DNA of 37,685 bases. Origin: Thermoleophilia bacterium. GTDB lineage: Bacteria; Actinomycetota; Thermoleophilia; Gaiellales; Gaiellaceae. This document shows, one piece after another, positions 31,296-37,685 of this stretch. Position 1 is the stretch's first letter. The number at the start of each line of letters is the position of its first letter. The stretch covers positions 1 through 37,685 of the forward strand of contig JAOUHF010000012.1 of the NCBI GenBank assembly GCA_029865325.1, in the 5' to 3' direction. The notes beneath the pieces were generated by a model. The model searched no databases. It was given only the letters and a program-made list of their open reading frames with translations, and was not told where the DNA came from. The position numbers and the translations under genes were made by a program.

Positions 31296-32311
31296 CACTG
31301 TCCCTCCTTTCCTTCACGCGGTGTGTTCGTTCTTGAATCGGTGAACCCGATGACGTCGGCCAGAAGCGACGCCAAGCTCTCCGCAGCCGCCGGCCAAGTG
31401 GCGTAGCGGTAAGCACGCGCGTTCCCCTCCAACGTGATCAAGCCCGCCTCGCGCAGTTGCGAGAGGTGGTAGTGGACCGTCGAGCGAGAGAGGCCGGTCT
31501 CATCGACGAGATCGGACGCCCGCTGGACACCTCGAGCGAGCAGCCCGAGAATCTCGATCCTCTTCGGGTCGGCGAGCGCGCGACCGAGCGCGACGAGTTG
31601 CTGCTCGCTTCCCGGCGCCGGCTTCGCCCGAAACGCCATTAGCCGGGCCGCGCGATGCTGCGCGAGCACGAGCGACAGGCCGGGCTCGAGATGTGGGATC
31701 AGAAGGACGCGCTCTGCCTCGGGCTCCGGGATGTAGCGATAGCCAAGTGCGACCCGCTCGATCGCCTCGAGAGGCGAGGCGCCCGTGAGCGCTGCCGCCG
31801 CCCTGGCCTCTGCGATTTCGAGAGCTTCTGCGGCACCTTCCTCGATCAGTGTTCTCGCACCGGCATCGACGGCGCGGCGGATACGGCGGCGCGTCTCCTC
31901 GGGTTCGAGCGCAACGAGCACGGTGAGCGAGTCGCGGGCGTGCGTGCCGTAGTAGCGAGGGTGCGCGAGCAGGCGGCGGGAAGCCGCGCTATCGCCGGAC
32001 GCTGCTGCTTCGATGTCGTCGATCCCCACGAGCGTGCACCACGACCACGCGTAGCGGCCGAGGAGATGTCGACGCAGTTCGACTGGATCGATTGCTTCGA
32101 GTACTCCGAGGAGACGGTCGACGGTGTGGGGAGGACCTGCATCGAGCGGGATGCCGAGGAGATTGAGCCACGTCTCGCCGACCGGGTCTCCGAGCTCGTC
32201 CAGGGCTCTCGCGAGCTCTGCCTCGAGACCATCTCGCGGCTCCCGGGATGCACGCGCGAGAGCGACGAGAAGGGCAAAGCTCGTTCCCGTAACGACCTCC
32301 ACGACAGGCAT
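31295..32311 (-). CDS. ArsR-type regulator with large N-terminal domain
   Basis: 338 residues from ATG 32311, with GGCGAGGCGAA upstream. The longer frame from 32341 would run through the operator and is less likely. Residues 1-235 form an alpha-helical, Arg/Glu-rich domain without recognised catalytic residues, similar to long ArsR relatives annotated with DUF5937-type regions. About 245-320 is a winged helix: LGRALADPKRIEILGLLARG, then recognition helix TGLSRSTVHYHLSQLREAGL and wing ITLEGNARAYRYA. No CxC metal site is visible in it, so a metal ligand is unlikely. A 20-base palindrome upstream suggests self-repression. It heads an operon with the aldo/keto reductase. Confidence 0.88.
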   Translation of the reverse strand: MPVVEVVTGTSFALLVALARASREPRDGLEAELARALDELGDPVGETWLNLLGIPLDAGPPHTVDRLLGVLEAIDPVELRRHLLGRYAWSWCTLVGIDDIEAAASGDSAASRRLLAHPRYYGTHARDSLTVLVALEPEETRRRIRRAVDAGARTLIEEGAAEALEIAEARAAAALTGASPLEAIERVALGYRYIPEPEAERVLLIPHLEPGLSLVLAQHRAARLMAFRAKPAPGSEQQLVALGRALADPKRIEILGLLARGVQRASDLVDETGLSRSTVHYHLSQLREAGLITLEGNARAYRYATWPAAAESLASLLADVIGFTDSRTNTPREGKEGQ

Positions 32312-32327
32312 TTCGCCTCGCCCTGAC

Positions 32328-32347
32328 TGTCCGACAATCATCGGACA
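32328..32347. promoter_or_regulatory. Operator palindrome for the ArsR-type regulator
   Basis: TGTCCGA-N6-TCGGACA is a perfect 7+7 inverted repeat placed 17 bases upstream of ATG 32311. A TAGGGT -10 box (32349-32354, minus strand) is two bases away, so the expected transcription start falls inside the palindrome, the usual place for a repressor site. Confidence 0.65.
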
Positions 32348-32348
32348 T

Positions 32349-32354
32349 ACCCTA
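32349..32354 (-). promoter_or_regulatory. -10 box TAGGGT of the regulator-reductase operon
   Basis: TAGGGT lies just upstream of the operator palindrome, 37 bases before ATG 32311, leaving a leader with a ribosome site. Confidence 0.5.
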
Positions 32355-32371
32355 TCATGATCGTAATCCAG

Positions 32372-32397
32372 GGCGATCCCTCGTTCGAGGGATTGCC
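32372..32397. repeat. Inverted repeat in the divergent promoter region
   Basis: GGCGATCCCTCG and CGAGGGATTGCC flank two bases, forming a 12-base-pair stem with one G-T pair. It lies between the ArsR-type promoter and the thioredoxin-like gene, upstream of both -10 boxes. It may be a second operator or an activator site; as it is probably not transcribed, an RNA role is less likely. Confidence 0.5.
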
Positions 32398-32434
32398 ACG
32401 AATCCGTGCAGCAATAGCGTCAGCAGGTAGTGCT

Positions 32435-32440
32435 TATGCT
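32435..32440 (+). promoter_or_regulatory. -10 box TATGCT for the thioredoxin-fold gene
   Basis: TATGCT is 21 bases before TTG 32462. The leader between them holds GGGGAGGGGAG, a good ribosome site. Confidence 0.45.
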
Positions 32441-32461
32441 CACTTGGGGAGGGGAGCTGGA

Positions 32462-32857
32462 TTGAGTACCGCATCCAACGGATCGGTACGGATTGAGATC
32501 CTTGCGCGCGAGGACTGTCCGGGTCGCGCCATGGCCATCTCGGTGGTCGAGAAGGCGGTTGCCGAGACAGGAGTGCCCGCCGAGATCGCTGTCGTGGACG
32601 TGACCTCGCAGACTCATGCGCAGGAATACCTACTTCCCGGGTCGCCGACCGTACGGGTCGACGGCCGAGACGTCGACCGGCAGCCGGACGGTCGCATCGA
32701 GTTCACGCTCGACGATCGCGTGTATCGCACGGATCGGGGATTGGCGGGTTGGCCCGACGAGCGCTGGGTGCGAGAGGCGCTTCTACTGGCCGTCGCGCAG
32801 ACGACCACGAACGGGAATCACGATTCGTCGTCGAGGTCTTCGGCGACGAGTCCGTAG
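32462..32857 (+). CDS. Small thioredoxin-fold protein (DF-family-like)
   Basis: 131 residues. TTG 32462 is chosen since AGGGGAG lies seven bases upstream; the longer frame from ATG 32357 would cross the promoter and inverted repeat. The sequence VRIEILAREDCPGRAMAISV, then VPAEIAVVDVTSQTHAQEYL, LPGSPTVRVDGRDVD and YRTDRGLAGWPDERWVREAL follows the pattern of actinobacterial DF-family proteins, which have a thioredoxin fold and often selenocysteine or Cys near the first loop. Here there is one Cys (DCPGR) and no in-frame UGA. It may act as a redox or heavy-metal-related protein; function is unproven. Its last 40 bases overlap the convergent GNAT gene. Confidence 0.75.
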   Translation: MSTASNGSVRIEILAREDCPGRAMAISVVEKAVAETGVPAEIAVVDVTSQTHAQEYLLPGSPTVRVDGRDVDRQPDGRIEFTLDDRVYRTDRGLAGWPDERWVREALLLAVAQTTTNGNHDSSSRSSATSP

Positions 32858-33333
32858 AGCACACCGTCGACCCACTCGTCGTTCCGCCAGTACGCCTTTC
32901 GGCGAACGCCCTCGCGGACGAATCCCGCGCGCTCGGCGTGGCGCATCGCGCGCTCGTTGAATCCGTAGATCTCGAGCTGGGCGCGGTGGAAGCCGAGATC
33001 GTCGATCAGATGGCGTTGAAAAAGTCGGGCGGCGGTGTCCGACACCTTGCCTCCCCGGAAGCGCGGATGTACTGCAAGCACGCCGAGATCCGCGATACGG
33101 CTTCGCTTGCTCGCGCGCTCGAAGCGTATCGTCCCGGCCCGCTCGCCGTCGACCTCGATGAGGAAGATGCCGAACGCCTCGGGGTCGCCGTCGGAGCGCG
33201 CAACCTCCTCGAGGATCTCGTCTCGGCCCTTGGCCCGGATCGCGGCGAGGAACGGCTCGACGTCTTCGTGGGTCACGAGCTCGACGAGGAAGTCGACGTC
33301 GTATGGCCGGGCGCGCCGGATCGTGACGCTCAT
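32818..33333 (-). CDS. GNAT family N-acetyltransferase (RimJ/RimL-like)
   Basis: 171 residues; ATG 33333 overlaps the stop of the EamA gene as ATGA. The acetyl-CoA loop is seen in LGVLAVHPRFRGGKVSDTAA (about 86-105, the RxxGxG-type turn as RFRGGKV). LEIYGFNERAMRHAERAGFV and EGVRRKAYWRNDEWVDGVLY are typical of the RimJ/RimL type. Such enzymes acetylate amino groups of proteins, polyamines, amino acids or antibiotics. Coupling to an exporter-like permease suggests a detoxification or metabolite-efflux pair, which is inference. The C-terminus (EDLDDES) overlaps the thioredoxin-fold gene on the other strand. Confidence 0.9.
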   Translation of the reverse strand: MSVTIRRARPYDVDFLVELVTHEDVEPFLAAIRAKGRDEILEEVARSDGDPEAFGIFLIEVDGERAGTIRFERASKRSRIADLGVLAVHPRFRGGKVSDTAARLFQRHLIDDLGFHRAQLEIYGFNERAMRHAERAGFVREGVRRKAYWRNDEWVDGVLYGLVAEDLDDES

Positions 33334-34229
33334 GCAGCTTCCTCGTGCAACCGTGGGCCGAGGATGCGCTGTCCGGATGCGAGCGCGACGCCGCCGAGGA
33401 TCAGCGCGAGCCCGCCGAGCGCTATCGCCGTGATCGGCTCGTCGAGTAGCAGCGCCCCGTACACGAGCGCGAAGCCCGGCAGCAGGTACGTGACGAGCGA
33501 CATCCGGCGGCTGCCGAAGAGCCGGAGCATGCGAAAGAGGAGGAGCTGGCCGAGGACCGTGGGGAGAAGGATGAGTGCGATCAATCCGGCGACAGCGGTC
33601 GCTCCCGGGGCATCGACGGGCGGATCGGCGATTGCGAACGGAAGAAGAATGATCGCCGCCGCGAGCATCGAGCCGGCCGCGAGGACTGGCCCGAGCGTTC
33701 CCTTCACCTGCAGCTGCCCGTAGACACCACCGCTCGCGTATGAGACCGACGACAGCACGACGGCAAGTGTGCCCAACGCCGCCCATGCGCCGCTTTCCGG
33801 GTGCGCGCCGGTGATCAGCGCGACGCCGACGAGACCGACGACGAGGCCTGCGATGCGTGTGGGACCGAGTGGCTCGTGGGGGAGAAATCGAAGGCTGAGC
33901 AGGACGACGAAGATCGGCACCGAGGCCTGTGCGATCGCAGCGACATTCGAGTCGATGCGCGTCTCGCCCCACGCGACGAGGCTCATCGGGAGAGCGGCAT
34001 TGATCGTGCCGAGCACGACACACGGCTTCCAGGCCGCGCGGAGTTCGTGAACCGACCGTCGGGCGCCCGTGCGGAGTGCGAGGAATCCGGCCAGCAGGAT
34101 CCCCGCCACGAGGACGCGGATCTCGGTCATCGCGGCCGGCGGGATGTCCTCGACCGCAACCTTGATGAACAGGTACGAGCCGCCCCAGATCCCGGCGAGC
34201 AGCAAGAGCGAGGGCCAGTAACTCCGCAC
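33330..34229 (-). CDS. EamA/DMT family permease
   Basis: 299 residues from GTG 34229, the standard size for ten-helix DMT transporters; the upstream frame to 34499 is antisense to the ATPase gene and lacks protein character. Two EamA repeats are visible: one starting SYWPSLLLLAGIWGGSYLFI with VAVEDIPPAAMTEIRVLVAG, the other from GTLAVVLSSVSYASGGVYGQ to LDEPITAIALGGLALILGG. The family exports amino acids, nucleotides, drugs or sugars. TAGCCT lies ten bases before the start. The GNAT gene overlaps its end by four bases. It diverges from the P-type ATPase gene. Confidence 0.9.
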   Translation of the reverse strand: MRSYWPSLLLLAGIWGGSYLFIKVAVEDIPPAAMTEIRVLVAGILLAGFLALRTGARRSVHELRAAWKPCVVLGTINAALPMSLVAWGETRIDSNVAAIAQASVPIFVVLLSLRFLPHEPLGPTRIAGLVVGLVGVALITGAHPESGAWAALGTLAVVLSSVSYASGGVYGQLQVKGTLGPVLAAGSMLAAAIILLPFAIADPPVDAPGATAVAGLIALILLPTVLGQLLLFRMLRLFGSRRMSLVTYLLPGFALVYGALLLDEPITAIALGGLALILGGVALASGQRILGPRLHEEAA

Positions 34230-34319
34230 TAGATGGAGGAGGCTACCGCCGAGAAATCCGCAGCCGGAGTGGAGATTCCTACCGATGCCCCTCAGTCGGA
34301 AAGTGCCCACGATAGGCAT

Positions 34320-36749
34320 ATGACCGCACCGGTCGTTCCGTGTGCGCACGCCCTCTCGGTCGAGGACGTCGCCGATGCGTTGCGCTCGGACACCGCCCAG
34401 GGGCTGTCCGCGGACGAAGCCGCTGCACGACTGACTGCCTTCGGGCCGAACGAGATCCCGCGCGCGACTCGTCCGCCGTACGCGCAGATCGCAGCCCATC
34501 AGCTCCTCGATCCTCTCGTGGCGCTGCTGCTCGCGGCGTCGGTGGTGTCGCTCGCGGTCGGTGAGGGTCTGGAGTCGGCGGTTATCGCCGCGATCGTCGT
34601 CCTCAACGCCGGGTTCGGCTTCTTCCAGGAGGTGCGCGCGGCGCGTGCCGTTCTCGCGCTCACCGAGGCCGTGGAGGTGCGCGCCGTCGTCGTCCGCGAC
34701 GGCGAGCAGCGAGCCGTCGATGTGCGCGACCTCGTTGTCGGAGACCTCGTCCGCCTGCGCGAAGGAGATCGTGTCCCGGCGGACGCCCGCGTCGTTTCCG
34801 AGATGGGGCTCGAGGTCGACGAGTCAGCGCTCACCGGCGAGTCGGTGCCAGTGGCGAAGCGCGTCGAGCCAGCGGACGGGGCGATCGCCCTCGCGGAGCG
34901 CGTGTCGATGGTCTACGCGGGCACGGGAGTCACACGCGGCTCCGGGCTCGCCCTTGTGGTCGCTGCGGGGCGGAGCACCGAGCAGGGGAACATCGCCGTG
35001 CTCACCGAGCAGGCATCGCCTCCGCCGACGCCACTCGAGCAACGGTTCGCTCGCCTGGCGACGAGGCTTGCGGGCGTCGGTGTCCTCATCACGATCGGGC
35101 TCGCCGCCGCGATGCTCCTTCAGGGCGAGAGCGCTCGCGAGTCGTTTCTCCTGGGCGTCTCCGTCGCTGTCGCGGCGGTGCCGGAGGGCCTCGCCGCGAC
35201 CGTGACGATTGCGCTCGCTCTGGGAGCGCGCGAGATGGCTAGCCGGGGAGCAGTCGTCCGGACACTCTCCGCGATCGAGACAGTGGGAGAAGCAACAGTG
35301 ATCTGTGCGGACAAGACGGGCACGCTGACGGAGAACCGACTCCGCCTCGTGCGTGTCGAACCCGCGGTAGGCACGACTCGGGCGGGCCTGCTCGAGGCGG
35401 GCTACGCGTGTGCCGAGGCCGAGCTCGATCCGGTCGACCGGGCACTCGTGGTCGCCGCTCGCGAGGAGGGGCTGACAGCACCGGGAACCGTCGTGCGCAG
35501 CGTGCCCTTCGAAGCGGCGCGCAAGCGCGCTGCGGTTCTGGTTCGCGAGGAGGAGCGGCTGCGCTCGGTCGTGAAGGGCGCGCCGGAGGTCGTGCTGGGT
35601 CTCGGCGACGACTGGCCGCTCGAGCGAGAGCGGCTCGAGCGAGTGGCAGGGGAGTGGGCCGCCCAGGGTCTTCGGGTGCTCGCGATCGCCGAGCGTGACG
35701 TCGTCGACGAGTCCGCTTCGGATCTCGAGGCTGGAGCGCGGCCGCTCGGAATCGTCGGTCTTGCCGATCCGCTTCGGCCGGAGGCGGCTGAGTCGGTGCG
35801 ACTTGCGCGAGCCGAAGGGCTCGAGGTACGGATGCTCACCGGGGACCACCCGCGCACGGCTCTTGCCATAGGGCGCGAGCTAGGCCTGGACGACGACGAG
35901 ATCGTCGCTCGGTGCACCCCGGCCGACAAGCTCGCGCTCGTCGAGCAGCTCGAGGGGCAGGGTGAGATCGTGATCGTCACCGGGGACGGCGTCAACGACG
36001 CGCCGGCGCTTCGCCGCGCTCACGTCGGCGTGGCGATGGGACGCGGTGGGACCGAGGCTGCGCGCGAGGCGTCGTCGATCGTGCTCACCGACGACAACTT
36101 CGCCACGATCGTGGCCGCGGTCCGGGAAGGCAAGCGCATCGCCGGCAACATCCGCTCGTTCCTCGCGTTCCTCCTTTCGGCGAACGTGGGCGAGGTCGTG
36201 CTCTTCGCGGCCGCGGTTCTCGCCGGGCTCGGCGCGCCGATGACGGTTGTCCAGGTGCTCACCGTCAACCTCCTCACGGACGGGCCTCCGGCCATCGCCC
36301 TCGCGCGCGACCCGGCCGGCCGCCACGCGTTCCGTCGCGGAGCGACGCGTGAGCTTTTCGGACGCGGTATCTGGCCGGCGCTACTGGCCGTTGGAATCGT
36401 CGTCGGTGCTGCAGCGCTGGCGGCCTTCCTGCTCGTGCGGGAGCTTCGCCCAGAAGCCGCCCAGACAGCGGCGTACGCAACTGTTGCACTCGCCGAGCTC
36501 ATTTTCGTGTTCTCGTGCCGGGCCGAGCTCCGTCCAGCCTGGCGTCTGCCGCGGAACCGGCATCTCGAAGCCGCGGTCGTCGGCTCGCTCGCGTTTCTGC
36601 TCGCGACGATCTACGTTTCGGCGCTTCACGATCCGTTCGGCACGGTGTCTCTCACGAGCGGAGAACTGGGAATCGTGCTTTCGCTTGCCTTGCTCCCGGC
36701 GCTGGCTTCGGAGTCGCTGAAGGCGGTCGTGCGACGAGGCCGAGGCTAA
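34320..36749 (+). CDS. P-type ATPase, Ca2+-transporting (P2A-like)
   Basis: 809 residues from ATG 34320; ATG 34233 would add 29 residues overlapping the divergent promoter area. All P-type landmarks are present: VDESALTGESVPVAK (actuator TGES), ICADKTGTLTEN (phosphorylated Asp), VKGAPE (nucleotide domain), MLTGDHPRTA and VTGDGVNDAPAL (hinge). Transport-site residues match SERCA-type calcium pumps: VAAVPEGLAA in helix 4, SANVGEVVLF in helix 5 (Glu), and NLLTDGPPAIAL in helix 6 (Asn, Thr, Asp). There is no N-terminal CxxC metal domain, against heavy-metal transport. It probably expels Ca2+ or Mn2+. It ends before a terminator hairpin. Promoter uncertain: TAGGCA is too near the ATG for a leaderless start. 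Confidence 0.93.
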   Translation: MTAPVVPCAHALSVEDVADALRSDTAQGLSADEAAARLTAFGPNEIPRATRPPYAQIAAHQLLDPLVALLLAASVVSLAVGEGLESAVIAAIVVLNAGFGFFQEVRAARAVLALTEAVEVRAVVVRDGEQRAVDVRDLVVGDLVRLREGDRVPADARVVSEMGLEVDESALTGESVPVAKRVEPADGAIALAERVSMVYAGTGVTRGSGLALVVAAGRSTEQGNIAVLTEQASPPPTPLEQRFARLATRLAGVGVLITIGLAAAMLLQGESARESFLLGVSVAVAAVPEGLAATVTIALALGAREMASRGAVVRTLSAIETVGEATVICADKTGTLTENRLRLVRVEPAVGTTRAGLLEAGYACAEAELDPVDRALVVAAREEGLTAPGTVVRSVPFEAARKRAAVLVREEERLRSVVKGAPEVVLGLGDDWPLERERLERVAGEWAAQGLRVLAIAERDVVDESASDLEAGARPLGIVGLADPLRPEAAESVRLARAEGLEVRMLTGDHPRTALAIGRELGLDDDEIVARCTPADKLALVEQLEGQGEIVIVTGDGVNDAPALRRAHVGVAMGRGGTEAAREASSIVLTDDNFATIVAAVREGKRIAGNIRSFLAFLLSANVGEVVLFAAAVLAGLGAPMTVVQVLTVNLLTDGPPAIALARDPAGRHAFRRGATRELFGRGIWPALLAVGIVVGAAALAAFLLVRELRPEAAQTAAYATVALAELIFVFSCRAELRPAWRLPRNRHLEAAVVGSLAFLLATIYVSALHDPFGTVSLTSGELGIVLSLALLPALASESLKAVVRRGRG

Positions 36750-36762
36750 GTTCGGGCGCGGA

Positions 36763-36779
36763 CGCACCCTTCGGGTGCG
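36763..36779 (+). terminator. Terminator hairpin after the P-type ATPase gene
   Basis: CGCACCC and GGGTGCG pair perfectly around TTC, 14 bases after the stop at 36749. There is no U-run. Confidence 0.6.
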
Positions 36780-36820
36780 CGGCATTGCACGCAGTCGCCC
36801 GTTCGAGCAGACTCCGCCGC

Positions 36821-37685
36821 GTGGAGCCGTCCGAAGAGATCCGCCGCGTCGTCGATCGCTGGATGGTCGCGCTGACTCATGGCGATGCAGAGACCGTCCT
36901 CGGGCGGCTGCCGGCGCATCCGGGCCTGCTGATGATCGGCACCGATCCTGCCGAGTGGTGGCACGGCCATGAGGCGCTCGCCGTTTTCGGGCGTCAGCTC
37001 GACGAGCTGGGTGCGGTTCCGGGCACCTGGGACGAGATCGAGGCGTGGGAGGAAGGCACCGTTGGGTGGGCGGCCACGACGTTCACGTTTAGCGTTCCTA
37101 ACGGGACACACGAGATGCGCACGACGTACGTTCTCCACCTCGAGCGCGGCGACTGGAGGTTCGTGCAGTGCCACTGGTCGATACCCCAGTCGAATACTGA
37201 GTTGATGGGGAAGGCGCTGACCGTCAGCCTCGAGCAACTCGAGGCGACGATTCAGCGCGAGCAACCCGACCTGTCGAGCACGCTGGCCGCCGACGGCACA
37301 GTGACGATCGTCTTCACCGACATCGTGGACTCGACTGTCTTGACTGCCCGGCTCGGCGACCACGCCTGGCTCGACCTCCTCCGACGGCACAACACGGTGA
37401 TCGGAGATGCCACCGCGGCATACGGCGGCACGGTGGTCGAGACCCAGGGCGACGGATCCATGCTCGCGTTCTCGAGCGCGCGGCGGGCGGTTGCCTGCGC
37501 GCAGGCGATCCAGCTCGGGATCGACCGCGAATTCGCAGACGCCTCGCCGCCGATACGCGTCAGGATCGGCCTTCACACCGGTGACGCGCTACACGAGGCC
37601 GATCACTTCTTCGGCACCACCGTGAACTACGCGGCGCGCGTCGCCAGTCAGGCGCTCGGGGGCGAGGTGCTGGTGTCCAACCTGG
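36821..37685 (+). CDS. NTF2/SnoaL-like domain fused to class III nucleotidyl cyclase (3' end cut)
   Basis: 288 codons are present before the right edge. GTG 36821 is the chosen start; TTG 36785 is also in frame, and neither has a clear ribosome site. Residues about 1-125 look like an NTF2/SnoaL-like cone: RWMVALTHGDAETVLGRLPA, then WWHGHEALAVFGRQLDELG and GDWRFVQCHWSIPQ. A helical linker (LEQLEATIQREQPDLS) leads to the cyclase domain from about 160: VTIVFTDIVDSTVLTARLG (first metal Asp), VVETQGDGSMLAF (second Asp), IGLHTGDAL and GTTVNYAARVASQALGGEVL (the transition-state Asn and Arg). It should make cAMP or cGMP as a dimer. The NTF2-like part may sense a small ligand. More domains may follow past the edge. 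Confidence 0.88.
   Translation, partial: MEPSEEIRRVVDRWMVALTHGDAETVLGRLPAHPGLLMIGTDPAEWWHGHEALAVFGRQLDELGAVPGTWDEIEAWEEGTVGWAATTFTFSVPNGTHEMRTTYVLHLERGDWRFVQCHWSIPQSNTELMGKALTVSLEQLEATIQREQPDLSSTLAADGTVTIVFTDIVDSTVLTARLGDHAWLDLLRRHNTVIGDATAAYGGTVVETQGDGSMLAFSSARRAVACAQAIQLGIDREFADASPPIRVRIGLHTGDALHEADHFFGTTVNYAARVASQALGGEVLVSNL

Noticed and set aside
33330-34499. A 389-residue form of the EamA permease
   Set aside because: The extra 90 residues are antisense to the ATPase N-terminus and have no membrane or family character; the 299-residue form is the family size.
1-37685. CRISPR arrays, insertion sequences, integrases, toxin-antitoxin pairs and defence systems
   Set aside because: I looked for direct repeats with spacers, terminal inverted repeats, transposase or nuclease motifs and small toxin pairs and saw none.

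Overview
The window is about 37.7 kb of GC-rich DNA, densely packed on both strands. It probably comes from an uncultured actinobacterium. Thermoleophilia is my best guess, from the gene families and codon style, but no 16S or marker gene is present to prove it. GTG starts are frequent, many genes overlap by GTGA or ATGA, and a TANNNT -10 box often lies only 6-8 bases upstream of the start codon, as expected for leaderless actinobacterial transcripts. I found no complete tRNA, rRNA, CRISPR array, insertion sequence or phage structural gene. Both ends cut through genes.

Left part (1-10.75 kb). First comes a membrane-anchored phosphodiesterase with a holin-like N-terminus (cut by the left edge). 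A SHOCT island follows: a membrane SHOCT protein diverging from a DUF6325-SHOCT pair. Then an MFS transporter, a cytosolic arylsulfatase with the CSPTR maturation motif, a DUF2252 protein overlapping a 24-codon gene remnant, a GAP/Sap-like membrane protein, and an anaerobic-type radical-SAM sulfatase maturase with a SEC-C tail. Sulfatase, maturase and two membrane proteins together suggest a sulfate-ester processing module.

Central part (10.74-20.83 kb) is a sugar-phosphate hub. A minus-strand group carries a CYTH-CHAD protein, a Nudix hydrolase, a SixA-like histidine phosphatase and a ROK glucokinase. The middle two look like mycobacterial MutT1 split into two overlapping genes. rpiA and a four-helix membrane protein are on the plus strand. 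A second minus-strand operon runs zwf, pgi, gnd, pgl. Together these cover glucose phosphorylation, G6P/F6P exchange, the whole oxidative pentose-phosphate branch and Ru5P isomerisation.

Right-central part (21-29.5 kb) mixes intact genes with broken ones. Intact: class II glutamine amidotransferase, AI-2E-type permease, MFS transporter, MOSC protein, glyoxalase I and a DmpA-type P1 peptidase. Broken: a frameshifted anchored protein, a glutamate decarboxylase pseudogene with at least four lesions, a frameshifted DUF2238-like membrane protein, a virginiamycin-B-lyase-like remnant, and a short C-terminal-tail ORF behind its own promoter. This is either real gene decay or local consensus error; the multi-lesion decarboxylase favours real decay.

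Right part (29.5-37.7 kb). A secreted alpha/beta hydrolase, then an aldo/keto reductase under a large ArsR-type regulator whose promoter carries a 20-bp palindrome. A thioredoxin-fold (DF-family-like) protein diverges from the regulator. Next are an EamA exporter coupled to a GNAT acetyltransferase, a Ca2+-type P-type ATPase with a terminator hairpin, and an NTF2-like domain fused to a class III nucleotidyl cyclase, cut by the right edge.
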